Positions 1-11,203 of a stretch of 64,000 nucleotides of DNA are shown piece by piece. The stretch comes from Capronia americana (Eukaryota; Ascomycota; Eurotiomycetes; Chaetothyriales; Herpotrichiellaceae): the NCBI GenBank assembly GCA_016110215.1, contig JADWQD010000012.1:1054001-1118000 (forward strand). The letters run 5' to 3'. The notes under the pieces were generated by a model that saw only the letters and a list, made by a program, of their open reading frames with translations, made no database searches and was not told the origin of the DNA. The translations under genes were made by a program, and so were the position numbers. Positions within the stretch are counted from its first letter, which is position 1. The number at the start of each line of letters is the position of its first letter.

Positions 1-153
1 CGAAAGTGCGGAAAAGCGGTGCGCAGAGCTGTTCATTGAAAATGGATCTTACTCAAGACCAACGCTCCCTGATTGCAGAACCGACCACGATTCCCCACCG
101 TTGACACTCTTAAGACTTTTCCTCTCGTGACTTCTTTAACGACTACAGAAATC

Positions 154-2126
154 ATGTCTGGGTCGGCACTATCTGAAAATAGTTCTGCAAAGTTCATCAT
201 GCAGACTCTCTGGTCAATCCCCTTTGCTTGGAAACTGACATTGCCAATATTGTCGGTTTTCTTCTATGTATGTTCCCGCCAAGGCAGTTCAGCCCCGGTT
301 GACTGTGTCTTTGCTAATGAGGCATCGGGTTAAGATTTTGGCACTGATTGTGTACCGACTTTATCTCCACCCGCTTGCAAAATACCCTGGACCCTTGCTA
401 GCCAGAATCACCAACTGGTATGCCGTGTACCACGCGTACAAAGGGGACAGACATCTGGATATGTACTATTCACATCAAAGATATGGTGAGCGGGCCTGGG
501 GGAGTTTTCGACGGAGATCTTCTCCTTATCAAGTTGACTTTTTGCTAGGCAAATTTGTGCGGCTCGCTCCCAATCTAGTCACAGTCAATGATGCAGGTGC
601 CATAAAGGGTAAGGGCGTCAGGATGGAGCATTGAGTTGCATTCTCACAAGGGCGAGTGCCGACTGACAATGTCATAGAAATCTATGGGGTCAATCAGAAC
701 GTCAGAAAGTCCGTCTTCTACCAACCGGCCATCGAGCATTCAGGGATTGAAAGCACATTCAATGCTCGTGATCGACAGCTCCATGCCAGGAAACGACGTA
801 TTCTGGCCCCGGCCTTCACTGAACCCGCGTTAGCAACTATGGAGGACTACATGCAATTCCACATTGGCCGAATGTTCCATGCAGCCTCTGGAGAAGAAAC
901 TTTTCAGAGCGAGGCGCAATGTTGGACCGCCGACATGGGCAAATGGGGCAACTATTTGACGTTCGACGTCATGGCAGATCTAGTATTTGGTAAAGATTTC
1001 GGTATGCTTGCCGGGGACGAAAGTCGAGAACTCCCTGAGATCATCGACGGGGCTGTGCACCGTGAACTGATTGTATGGAGCACCCTGTACCCCTTACCGG
1101 AGCCGGGTTCTACACGAGACTTCGGACTAACCCGCACCGCCATAGGCCGGCTCAAGCCCTTTCGTCAATAGATGGGGGTTGGACAAGATCCTCTTTCCCG
1201 ACATCGTCAAACGAGGTTCACAACTGATCAAATACGCAAAGCAACAGGCCGAACTCAGGCTCAGAGCCGATCAAACTCGAAAGGACTTCTTTTGGTATCT
1301 GAGCAACGCCAAAGAGAAGGACGGCCGTCCATCTTATTCCGATCCGCGAGAGATCTTCTCGGAGGCAAGGACATTGATTATTGGAGGTACGACATAACAT
1401 GATGCCACAAGCCTCCCGAAGCTCAAAGTGGGTGACTGTGACAATCACGAATAGACACGCTGACTTGCCTCTCCCCTGGGGGCGGAAATAGGTTCGGATA
1501 CCACCGCGACCCAGCTTGCGGCGAATTTTTTCTACATTACCCAAAATCCCAAGACGCTGGCAAAGCTGACCGCCGAGGTGCGATCCACCTTCCCCAATGC
1601 TGATGCCATCCGACTAGGACCCGCACTGGACTCGTGTCGATACCTACACGCCGTAGTCAACGAGACTCTCCGCATTAGCCCCAGCCTTCCAGGGATCCTG
1701 CCGCGCGAAGTCCTTCCTGGCGGCCTCAGCGTCTGCGGCGAACGATTTCCTCAAGGTGTCGATCTAGCCGTCCCCATTTATACTCTCCATCACAACGCCA
1801 CGATCTATCCTTGGCCTCACAAGCACATCCCCGAGCGCTGGTTGCCCGATCAGACGAGCGAGGAAGCAGTCAAGCGATGCCACGAGGCGCTGACTCCATT
1901 CTCTTACGGCAGCAGAATGTGCATCGGGTGGCGGCTGGCGCTGATGGAGCTGCGGCTCACTATTGCCCGTGCCGTCTGGATGTTCGAGCTGGAATACCTG
2001 GGAGGCGGAAGGGAAGACCGTTTACTCGGCCCTGATTCGGACGCACTCGAATACCAGCTCCTGGATCACATGGCAGCAGGTCGGAATGGACCGATCATCC
2101 GCTTCAGGAAGAGAGAGGCGTTGTAG
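154..2126 (+). CDS. Cytochrome P450 monooxygenase (6 exons)
   Basis: Model: join(154..267, 335..485, 549..608, 678..1072, 1146..1386, 1492..2126), 531 residues, the usual length for a fungal microsomal P450. A hydrophobic N-terminal anchor (about residues 20-48) precedes a proline-rich hinge (KYPGP). The I-helix motif GGSDTT is at 320-325, the K-helix ExxR at E378-R381, and the haem loop FSYGSRMCIG has its ligand at C464. All introns are GT..AG; the one at 1073-1145 ends GACTAAC...CCATAG and removes an otherwise frame-breaking stretch. The first intron (268-334) joins the anchor to the VYRLYLHPL segment. The family resembles pisatin demethylase / benzoate-4-hydroxylase-like fungal P450s, so an ER-bound hydroxylase of a small aromatic or lipophilic substrate is likely; the substrate is not predictable. 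A second ATG at 199 is an alternative start. It is convergent with the Zn2Cys6 regulator. Confidence 0.9.
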
Positions 2127-2884
2127 CCGGGGAGAAAAGCTTGATGCAACCCTGCCCGATGAGCATAGTGGCGCTGAGATGAATTCGCGCACTATTCTGG
2201 GCTTTTGAGAGCCGAGACGCTGGTTCGGCCGAAACAACAATGTATGTACGAGGTTGAGCAGGCCGGGAACCGCCACCCGTCCCATGGCAGAATTCTTTGG
2301 ACAGACAGTAATGAGGGCTGGCTCGGAAGTGACAGTCGAGGCCAGCATAGGGCTTGGGTAGTCGGGCGAAGATTCTCGAAAATTAAGGATCTTCGCATAA
2401 GGAGAGAGAGGGGTGGCATTCCTCGCCAATTCCGATTCCTCCCAGTTCGCTGAGTCCAGTATGCGTGCCATAGCGGTATCCGCTGTCTTTAGCAACGACA
2501 CCGGTGAATCCCTGGTACCATGGCGGATTATGAAGCGACCTTGGAGGGTCTTGCGCTGAGAGCCATGAGGCGAATCAAACCAATTGCTGCGCGACCAAGA
2601 GAACCAACCTTTTGGGCTGGTGGTTTTACGAGAAAGCCTCTGGTGCATGCTATCAGTGTGCCAACAGATAGACACTTGAATGCAACCCTATGAACAGATG
2701 CGACTTCAAGAGACAGTAACAGCTGCTGGTGCCACGAACACGGATAGTAGGATAATACTAGCTAGCGATGGCCGATAGACCCATCGTGCCCCAGTCCGAG
2801 TCTTTGCCTCGTCAGCCCGGCCAAAGAGAGCCATCCGGAGAGGCCTATACAGGTCTCTATTTCTTTTCAGTGAACGTTCTTCGG
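2127..2884. other. Convergent intergenic region, P450 / regulator
   Basis: This is the 3' flank of two converging genes. The open frames here, including a 217-codon one on the minus strand that overlaps the P450 end, are low-complexity shadows without a domain. Nothing else is supported. Confidence 0.6.
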
Positions 2885-5308
2885 TCAAGGGAATAGCCGA
2901 AGCGAGCTTGTATCTGACAGAAACTCAAACTCTGACAGGACCAAGTCTCCGGCCCAGTCCCAGACAGCGTGCTCTTCTCTCGGACGAGGAAGCCTCAGTT
3001 CTCCAGTGTTGGTATCATTTTGGCCAACACTAGAATGATTTGCTTGCTCCACCCTTAGAAGGAAGTTGTCAGGATCTGCCTGATCGGCTGGTCCACTTGC
3101 TGCAGCTTGTCCTTGGAGTCCTGATGCACTGTGTGATCTTGGCGCTGTAGTAAACAAATAATTGCTCAAATTCAAATGAGTTGCCACTCCTCGCATGCGT
3201 TCCCAGAGATATTTGGAGTGATGCGTGGTCTCAGCCAGAGTACGAAGAAGGTGCAGCGCGACCAAGGAGCTCTGGCGGGCTTTGAGTCGAGTTTCTTCCG
3301 TTATGATGATCTCCTTTCCATTGGCAGAGGGGTTTCCGCGTTTCAAGGAACCGAATGTCGTCGCGAAAAGCAGGACATCCAAAGCTGAGACGAGGAAATG
3401 GTTGAGTTGGGCTTGGTGGAAGCGGTACTCCTTTGTAGAGTTATCCAACCCTGCCAGAATTTGCACGGTGTCCGCGGCCACGTCCACAGATGTGGTCCAA
3501 ATATCTGATGGCGCTGCGTCACGGAGGGTTGTGCAGAGAAAGGCCCGGGAAATCAGGGTTCGAAGATGGTTTGCACGTAAGGAGAGAGTTGTGCGCACCA
3601 AATGGAGAGCTGCTCTCGCCTGCTCACCGGCGTTGGTACGTTCCAAGTCGCTAGAGGTGTATTGGGTCCATCGCTCAAGTTGGTATTGGAAAAATGCATA
3701 CTTTTCTTGCCAATTATGCAAAAGCTGAGGTCTAGTGTCTCGACTATCACAGAAGAGATCATCAGTGGCTTGCTTTCCGATCCGTGCGTACTCGACCATG
3801 GCGGTCAAGAAGACTGCACCAAGCTGATACACGCTATCAGTTAGCTGTTTAGAGCGATCGCAAGGGCAGGGCTGCCAAGTTCGGGACCTACAGGCCGGGG
3901 AAATGTTGGCTCGAGACGGAGCTCTTGAGCAGCGTTTGCTACGCCCAGCCCGTAGCTGAGCTGGCGTTCAAGAACGTAAATCGTCCAGATGGTGTTGATG
4001 GCCCAGGAACGAGTCGGTGCGTCGGGGAAAGAGCGCATGAGCACTATCTCCCGATTCAACCCGAGCTCTAGAATGATTCGCGTGACGTTGCCCAGGAAGC
4101 GCCATCCGCGACGCCATATTCCTCGACGTAGATAGAAAATGCTCTGGCAGAACACAAGTCAGTCTTCTTAAGGGTTGGATCTCTGTGGAAGGGGCCATTA
4201 CCACTAATGTCATAGATACCAAATCTTTCAGGTCCACAGTATCGCTCCATAGCATCGATTCTACCTCTGAATGGACGCTTTGGAAAAGCCTCAGTGCCAT
4301 CGCATTGTGCATATCGCCCTCTGTAAGCAGCCCGGTCGCTAAAACCAGCTTTAGAATGGCCAGGTCACTCCGGCATAGTTCTAGTGTCTGGAACTCGGGT
4401 GGTCTTTGATTTGAGTAACCCGCCCGGGCGTCCATGAAGCATTTCGCCATTCGCATAACGTTGGCCGTGTCGACAATGGGATACATGAGCCCTTCCAAAA
4501 CCCCATACGATTCTATGGTATGCATAATCTTGTTGTCGTCCAGCTCTTCCAGTGGGTGGATCCAGCTCGAAGGTGAGAGTGACTGAGGCGGATTCATGTG
4601 TGACGCTGAGTTTGGAGTATCAGCGGCATCGCTCGCGGCCATGTCGCTCCATTCCCCGTCAATGATCTCTCCCTGGATGATCCAGAAAGGAGACGGCGCC
4701 GATGTTGGCGACGAGGCAAGTTGTGACGTTGGCTTGTAGGAGCCGTCGAACTTTTGAGCCCTAGAATCGATCACATTTATGCAAAACAGTGAGCTCGTTT
4801 GGCTGTGCAGCAATGGCAAGGCCCGTTTATAAGCTGTCTCCAAGCCGTGTTCCCTGGAACTCGGTGGACCAGGCAGTTTTTGAGCGCCGGTCAGCATTGC
4901 CATTTGTCCTGTCAAGAGGTCCAGCCTCTGGCCTTGCTGCTCAATGAGCGCTAACAGCGATGTATGAAAGTGGTCTTCATTGTCCCTGTGGAAGTCAGTT
5001 CTTGCTGGACGATTGATGGCTTCGAGGCCGGGGCGGAGTCGTTCAGCGTCCTCTTGCCGTCGTTCTTCCACCAAGAAGGTCGGCAAATACTGTGCACTGT
5101 AGTGGCAAGTCGACGGGTCACGCGCTGCGCAGGGTGCACACGGAAGGCGGCCATCACAACGAACTTTGGCGGCTTTGCAGCGATTGCAGGCGTGCGCTGT
5201 ATAAGGGTCTCTCTTTCGACCGGCAGTGGAATGTAGTGTCCCCTTTTTGGCAATTCTGCCACCATTCTTCGCGTTGATGGTAGACCGGGATTCTGATGGA
5301 GCAGGCAT
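2885..5308 (-). CDS. Zn2Cys6 fungal-specific transcription factor (3 exons)
   Basis: Model: complement(join(2885..3823, 3892..4143, 4202..5308)), 765 residues. The binuclear cluster is C41-x2-C44-x6-C51-x5-C57-x2-C60-x7-C68, followed by a basic linker and a long middle homology region of the Fungal_trans type (LVSMTLVSIFYLRRG...LELGLNRE), a typical layout for a nuclear Gal4-class activator or repressor. Introns are 58 nt (4201-4144) and 68 nt (3891-3824); both are phase 0 and remove in-frame stops. An in-frame ATG nine codons upstream (5333-5335) is possible, but the 5308 start is closer to the usual distance from the zinc cluster. It lies immediately downstream of, and in the same direction as, the FAD monooxygenase, and converges on the P450. 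It is therefore the best candidate for the local pathway regulator; the target assignment is inference. Confidence 0.9.
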
Positions 5309-5691
5309 GGTTTCTACTATCCGTACTGTACACAATCAAAACGATGCTCGAGCTTGCCATAGACCGAGACGACGGGAAAGAGTTGATTTGTCAGGGGGAA
5401 GGCGATTTCCTAGCGCGGAATATGGGGGGCGTACCAAGCATCCAAGTCTGGGGAAGGGGGCACGGGGAGGTGTGTGCGGAGTTTGCTCCGTCCGGGGGGC
5501 ATATCAGCCTGAGGCCGGATCCTATTCGCTGAACCATCACATTCTGGTATGAGGGTAACTCAAGTCTCGCTCCTACGCGCGAGTAGCTAGCGCCGCTGTT
5601 CGACATGGCAGCATATCAAAAGAGGATGTCGCAAGCTTCGCATCTGTAGGAGATACAACCGTGGAGACTAGATGAAACGGATCTTTTGTTT
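5309..5691 (-). other. Regulator upstream region / monooxygenase 3' flank
   Basis: This 383-bp gap should contain the 3' UTR of the FAD monooxygenase and the promoter of the Zn2Cys6 gene. A G-rich stretch lies around 5420-5500. No paired CGG/CCG site was recognised. Confidence 0.5.
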
Positions 5692-7858
5692 TTAAAGGGA
5701 CAAAATCTTCCTCATCACGCCGAGCAATGTCGTCGGACAGTCCTCGACCATACTCATGCTTCTCCAGGCCACGAAATTGTCGGGACGTACCAAGACGCAG
5801 CCGTCTTCGTTGACTTCACGGCGATGATACCAGTCATTATAGACGGCTTCATACTCCAGACCAAAGCCGACCGCAAATACCGCTACCTCTATGCCCAAAT
5901 CTTCTTTGACTTTGGTAGCAGCGTCCCGCCACAGGTCTCCTCCATGGCCAGTAAAGAGAGTGAATCGGCCTTTGCCGCTCAGATCTAACGTGGACACCGG
6001 ATTCTGTGGAATGCTCGTGTTCAGCCAGGCATGTGGCAGTCGTAACCCAGGGTATGTATGGGGCTCGTAATATAAGACCGGATCTGAAGGTGGCTTCGGA
6101 GGCTCTCCTGCGTCGTCGAGAAGGACGGCAGACGATTCATATCGCTGTCCCATATCAGATCCTTGAGCCAGGAACTCGTGACACGTGTAGTCAATCGAGT
6201 TGATGAGTTGCTGACGGCGACCTCGGCCCCGTTCGGATACTTCATCCAGGATGGCCAATTGTTGCTTCCGTTCCTGCAAAGACGGGTTGAGAAACCCAAG
6301 AGATTCAAAGATAGGTATATGTTCTCTCAGAGAAGAATTTGCCCTGGAACTCAGACCCGTCAGCCGCAAACGTCTGTATATTATTGCCTAAAGATGCGAG
6401 GCGCCTACCGGTCAACCACCGCAGCTCCTACTGGCGCCCGCTCGACGGTATAGCTGTCCAGCAGGGATCTCCCCGCAAGTCCTACCGCTCGTTAATGGGT
6501 TGAGCTCGCTTCAAAGGCACTCCAGAACCCCGTAACCAACTGTCCGGGAAATGAAACCTACCCTTTTCGACCAGAGCAACCTTCCATGCTAGGTTGGCAG
6601 CATCTTGGATGCAGGTATTCGATCCGAGCCCGTTCATTGGAGGGTGTCTATGTACCGCATCACCCAGGCAGAATCTGTCCAATTCAGTAATGTGCTGCAG
6701 GTTGGCGGCGGGAGTCTCTTACATCTGGCCTTTACTGTAGCACTCTGCTACAGTCTCATTGATGACCCACTTGTCTATTCGGAGGATGTCGACGGGGATT
6801 GAGGCATCACCTAACACGGACTTGGCCTGGTCCTCAACCTGCTTTTTCTCAGGCATGAAATCTGCCGGACAAGTTGGCTTGTACATCATTATCACGAGCC
6901 ATTCGTACCACGGCTTGACCATTCTCACGATTGACCACGCAGCAAAGTCCGGCTGCTCCACGTCAGGTTGGATGACATAGTGTAGATTCCCAGTTCGAGA
7001 TTTCATTATGTCCGACAGATCAGCTCGAAGCAGAACATTGAGCGCGATCCCTTGGCTCGGTTTGATAGACATGGGTAATCCGAGCTGTTTGACGACGATG
7101 CTTTTGGCACCATCTGCTCCATAGAGATACTTGCATCTGATTCTCCGAGTCATGCCGTAGATCCGATCTTCGACTTCTGCAAGGACCGAGTCCGGTGCCG
7201 AAGTGTCAAATCGGACAAGTCGAGTGCTGAAGCGACAAGGGAAACCATGTTGAGTGGCATATCTGAGCAGGATTGGCTCCACAAGGGTTTGAGGGAACTC
7301 CAGATGCGTGCAAGGGCTGTGCTGTTCGAAATCGCCCTGCGTGAAGCAATCTCAATGATCTTCACATGAGATATACCGTAGAAAGAGTAAGGTACGCACC
7401 GCTCGCTTGGGACCACTGCCCCATGAATGAACCCGACCAAATTCTCTCCCTTTCATGGTGCTGCACCAACGGGTAAGCCCTTTCTCAGGGCCGGCGTACC
7501 CGAGCTTCAGGAACTCATTTTCCATGTCCATATCCAAGTCGCGAATGCATTCTTAGGAAATTCCCACCGACACGATTTTAGAGAATGGAATTTTGGATGA
7601 GAGAGGTTGCCAACTTACCCATCGTGGGCTGATTGATGATATGAGCTCGAGGTGTATTCGCCGAAGACGGAGCAGAGCTTATGATCAATCCTTTCAATCC
7701 TATTGGCCAGAACACGCTGCCGGTTAGATGAATCTAGGACCCGGTTCAGCCGTGTTGTTGAGACACTTACCATGTTTCCCCAGAAAACAAGCCAGCGATG
7801 CCCCGGCAGGACCTGCTCCGATAATCAAGTGGTCAACCTCCAGTATATCGTTGCCCAT
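5692..7858 (-). CDS. FAD-dependent phenol-hydroxylase-type monooxygenase (7 exons)
   Basis: Model: complement(join(5692..6343, 6409..6481, 6562..6674, 6723..7336, 7400..7551, 7619..7699, 7771..7858)), 590 residues, matching the 580-660 residues of phenol / 2,4-dichlorophenol hydroxylases. The Rossmann GxGxxG is at G14-G16-G19, the DG motif YGADGAKS is around 179-186, and the flavin/ribityl-binding GD motif CLGDAVHRHPP is around 314-324. After about residue 430 comes the thioredoxin-like C-terminal domain of this family. It should hydroxylate a phenolic ring ortho to an OH using NAD(P)H and O2 in the cytosol; the substrate is unknown. The six introns (48-80 nt) each restore frame exactly. It shares a 652-bp divergent promoter, containing a CGG-N6-CCG palindrome, with the nitroreductase. 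Confidence 0.9.
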
Positions 7859-8510
7859 GATGTGACGTTGACGGGTCGCTATTTCTGTCATAGTCTTTCG
7901 GTATATTCGCAACTGAGCATACGTACGAGTCCTGGGGATGACAATGAGGCTTCACAGCAATGAATCAATCTTCGAGAAAACATCAACGGGTGAACATAGG
8001 GGCATTTGACAGGTTTCAATATGTTCACTCCTGTTCCCTCGATGTCTTGACCCTTGACGAGCTACGGTACAAGCTTCGGGAATCCCCCCAGTTCATCCAC
8101 TTGTTGGCAATTACATATTCAAGAAGAGGAGAGCATCTGGCCGAGCTGCGAAGTTGGTCGTCGAGCCTCAGGGACAATGCGGGCACCTTGTCCGCGTCTA
8201 CTCGACTTCGGAATCTTCCGAAGTGTCGTACTTTCCGATTACTGTACCAATGGAATGCCGGCAAAATAGACTGGTCGGGATATTTCCGCCCAGATTACCA
8301 GATCGCCAGCCCCTGATGCCCAGAGCCTTACCAACCCATGACAACAGAGAGGACTGATCAAAGAAGAGACAAAATAGGCTTCACACATGCGAGCCATATA
8401 TCAACATAATTTGCCGGACTTCTCACACTCTCACCACCGAAACGAACCTCAGCAACTGGAAGTACTCGCCAAGGGACCATATCTGCACACCTCTCCCGAA
8501 CGCTCGAACC
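7859..8510. promoter_or_regulatory. Bidirectional promoter: monooxygenase / nitroreductase
   Basis: This 652-bp gap separates two head-to-head starts (7858 minus, 8511 plus), so it must drive both genes. The only striking element is the 18-bp palindrome at 8206-8223. Short open frames in it show no coding character. Confidence 0.6.
8206..8223. promoter_or_regulatory. TTCGG-N6-CCGAA palindrome (putative Zn2Cys6 site)
   Basis: The sequence CTTCGGAATCTTCCGAAG is a perfect 8-bp inverted repeat with a 2-bp centre. Its inner part is CGG-N6-CCG within TTCGG/CCGAA, which is the known recognition pattern of Ppr1/UaY-class Zn2Cys6 dimers. It lies 288 bp upstream of the nitroreductase start and 348 bp upstream of the monooxygenase start. 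Binding by the local regulator (2885-5308) is inference. Confidence 0.5.
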
Positions 8511-9128
8511 ATGTCGCCAAACACTGCAGACAGCCTCATTGCAGCGGTTGCCGAACGACGATCGGTCTACAAACTCTCCGGTGAAACGACCATCTCCAAG
8601 GAAAGGCTCGAAGAGATCGTCCAGAAAGTCCTATTAGCCACCCCGTCAGCATTCAACACCCAAAGCACCCGCATCGTTGTCTTGCTGGGAGACGAGCACC
8701 GAAAACTATGGGACATCGTCCGCGCCGGGGTGAAGCCCCTCGTTGCAGCGGAACAGGCACAGGCAACCGAATCCAAGATCGCTGGGTTTCAGGGAGCTTA
8801 TGGCACGATCCTCTTCTTCGAGGACCCCGCGCCGTTTGAGCCACTTCAAGCGTTTAAGATGTATGCCGATAAGTTCCCAAGCTGGCGTGAACAGACTAGT
8901 GGCATGCACCAATTGCTCGTCTGGACGGCACTGGAAGCCGAAGGGTTGGGAGCAAACGTGCAGCATTATAATCCCCTCATTGACGAAAAGGTGCAGCAGA
9001 CCTGGTCTGAGAAAATCCAGCCTCACTGGCAGCTTTTGTCCCAGATGGTCATTGGGAAGCCAGTGGGAGAGTTGCCGCCGGCGAAGGAAAAGAAGCCTAT
9101 CGAGGGGAGATTCGCCATCATTGGGTGA
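8511..9128 (+). CDS. Nitroreductase-like protein, Frm2/Hbn1 type
   Basis: Single exon, 205 residues, close to the 190-210 usual for yeast Frm2/Hbn1 and their filamentous-fungal relatives. Visible family features are the N-terminal ERRSVYKL (FMN phosphate-binding arginines), LLATPSAFNTQSTRIVVL, GAYGTILFFED, the GMHQLLVWTALEAEGLGANVQHYNP segment (in part) and MVIGKPVGE near the C-terminus. These proteins are FMN-dependent oxidoreductases that act on nitro-aromatics or quinones and respond to lipid or oxidative stress. It is divergent from the FAD monooxygenase and upstream of a GST in the same orientation, which fits a detoxification set. The ATG at 8511 has the context ACCATGTCG. Confidence 0.9.
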   Translation: MSPNTADSLIAAVAERRSVYKLSGETTISKERLEEIVQKVLLATPSAFNTQSTRIVVLLGDEHRKLWDIVRAGVKPLVAAEQAQATESKIAGFQGAYGTILFFEDPAPFEPLQAFKMYADKFPSWREQTSGMHQLLVWTALEAEGLGANVQHYNPLIDEKVQQTWSEKIQPHWQLLSQMVIGKPVGELPPAKEKKPIEGRFAIIG

Positions 9129-9682
9129 GCCCAGGGAGAGACGCGTTAGATACCTTGGGCTCTGTGCCAACACGTTCGAGAACGACAGAACTAGAAGAAA
9201 GGTTAGAAAAGAACTTGTCTTTGAAGAGACATTCGACAGTATGGTGCACCTGCAGAATGGATAGATCCTGGAGACCTGGATCCTCTGCGCATCTTTGTCT
9301 CCGTGTGACAATTCCCCACGACGTCGTGATTTTCCAGTGGCGTGGACTTGGGGGTCAACACATAGACCTGGTTTGCAGAGGACCACGAACTTTGGGAGTC
9401 CCCGAGTGGACGAGAAACATCCGGCAGTTTTTGTCGCAGCTCCACTCTCTGTATTGTTGTTCTTTTCACGATCATTCCGTGTCGTCGTGTCCCGTCTGGC
9501 TGGCGGACACTATCCCAACCGGCTCAGTCGCGGCAGTTCGTATGTAGACAGGAGGAGGACTGTGTCACAAGGTCACGCTTTCGATGCCTCGCGATCAATT
9601 GGCGAGCCAGGCAAACACATGCTCCACAAGCGCGTCGGCCCCCAAGCTCAATTTCCCGGGGAAAGGTTGATCCGTGTTCGAT

Positions 9683-9796
9683 TTCCGTGATTCATTCCGT
9701 GAAACCCGGAAGGAGAAGCCTGGAGGGTTACTCAGTGACTTCCGTGATTCATTCCGCAAGACCCGGAACGATGAGCCTGGAAGGTTTTATTCAGCA
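9683..9796. repeat. 57-bp tandem duplication upstream of GST
   Basis: Two copies start at 9683 and 9740, each opening with TTCCGTGATTCATTCCG and continuing with a shared ACCCGGAA and AGCCTGGA core; they differ at scattered positions. Each copy holds two TTCCG boxes and a TGATTCA element resembling an AP-1/Yap1-like site. It lies about 330-450 bp upstream of the GST start, so it may be a duplicated regulatory module. Confidence 0.8.
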
Positions 9797-9998
9797 TCCC
9801 CCTCCCCTTCCAGCCTGGTCGAATGTGAAAGGGTCTCTCTCTGTCGAATGCGTCAACCTGGCACTGCAATGGCTCTTTCTGAGGCGAGGTGAGAACGGAT
9901 GTCGCGAACGACCGACCCCGAATCCTGGCAGTGGGAGGATGAACGTTGGCCGGCCTCAAGCATGGGACTTGGCCCGATTCACATCGCAACACGTATCC

Positions 9999-10006
9999 TA
10001 TATAAG
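9999..10006 (+). promoter_or_regulatory. TATA box of the GST gene
   Basis: TATATAAG lies 123 bp upstream of the GST ATG at 10129, at a plausible core-promoter distance. No competing TATA element was seen nearer the start. Confidence 0.55.
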
Positions 10007-10128
10007 AGCAGAGGGGAATAGCTCCGAATGACTCCAAAATGGCCTGTATCGCCTGTGCTGAGTTCATCCACCGGCCATCCCTTCTCTTGTTTGAACAGCA
10101 ACTTTGAACCACCCGGCCCGTCTCATCG

Positions 10129-11203
10129 ATGGCGTCCCAAACCAATGGCACCGAGGGGATCCCGTACACCTTATACCACCATACTTACTCGCTCTGTTCG
10201 ATTATGATCCGCTACCTTCTGAGAATCCGGGGGGATGCCAAAGATGCCGCGTCCTCGATGAACGTCACCGAGGAAATGATTGATATCTTTAAGGAGGAGC
10301 AGCTGTCGGAGAAGTATCTGCTCGAAGTGAATCCGAACGGTCAAGTGAGAATATATTTCAATTCAACACCGCCCCCCACCCTCTCACCGTGTTCCTGATT
10401 TGACTGAGACGTCCAAGACTGGGCTAATTGTGCATCCGCCTGTTTCCCCTGGGGGAACGGAAGGATGAGTTCAGGTTCCTGTTCTGGGCAGCCCGGTCGC
10501 CTTCTCCTTCCCACTGGCGCAGACCACGGCCATATCCAAATATATCTCGGAGCGATATCCAGCTCTCCACCCACCGGACCACGCGGCCGACATCAAGAGA
10601 CTGCTCGACGAAATGCATGCGATGAACTTTTTCACCCTGTCCTTCGTCAAAAGCCCCAAACTGGCCTCCGGATTTGCCGATGCCGTGTTGAAACGCTTGG
10701 AGATTCCCGACATTAGCGACGAGTATCGCAAGGCTTTGGAGTACAAGCTCATGATGTCAGTCACAACCTCCCCTATGGCCCATGTGTCTTTGTCCGGGGT
10801 TTCATGCTCCCCTAGCTTTCCCGACACGTCGCGGGATAATATTTCGCGGCGCAACATTCTGACCTGATAAAACGACAGTCTTCGACGAGACAAAGTGTAT
10901 GCTCTCACCCCCGCTAGGATACAGGCCGAGGTGGACAAGTGCCAGAAATATCTGGACGGGCTCGTCCCGCTGCTCCGCCCGGACGCCGGCCCGTGGGTAT
11001 GGGGGCATCAAAGGCCCACGGCGCTCGACGCTGACCTCCTAGTTTTGCTTGCGAGGTTACAGGATGTCGGACGCGATGGGATCATTCCGCAGGAGCTCAA
11101 GGAGTACGCTGAAAAGGCGTACCAGACTCCCGAGTGGATCGAAGTCATGCAGGGGAGGACCACGATGTATGATGGATCTGGCACCGCTCCACCAAAGAAG
11201 TGA
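10129..11203 (+). CDS. Glutathione S-transferase-like protein (3 exons)
   Basis: Model: join(10129..10344, 10475..10755, 10879..11203), 273 residues. The N-terminal thioredoxin-fold half has YTLYHHTYSLCS (likely GSH-activating region, residues 13-24) and NPNGQVPVL, where the V-P-V step is the cis-proline that contacts glutathione backbone. An all-helical C-terminal half follows (ALDADLLVLLARLQDVG). Introns of 130 nt (10345-10474, phase 0) and 123 nt (10756-10878) both remove frame breaks. The length is slightly above the 220-250 of ordinary GSTs. The predicted role is cytosolic conjugation or reductive dehalogenation of electrophiles, consistent with its oxidoreductase neighbours. The exact GST class is not assigned. 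Confidence 0.85.

Larger units (their letters stand above)
9129..10128 (+). other. Nitroreductase 3' flank and GST promoter region
   Basis: There is no convincing gene in this 1-kb gap. It contains a 57-bp tandem duplication (9683-9796) and a TATA box (9999-10006), both on the promoter side of the GST gene. The overlapping open frames are Arg/Ser-rich and unrelated to known domains. Confidence 0.6.

Noticed and set aside
2022..2675. 217-codon minus-strand frame at the end of the P450 gene
   Set aside because: It overlaps the P450 C-terminal coding region antisense, has no domain and low-complexity composition.
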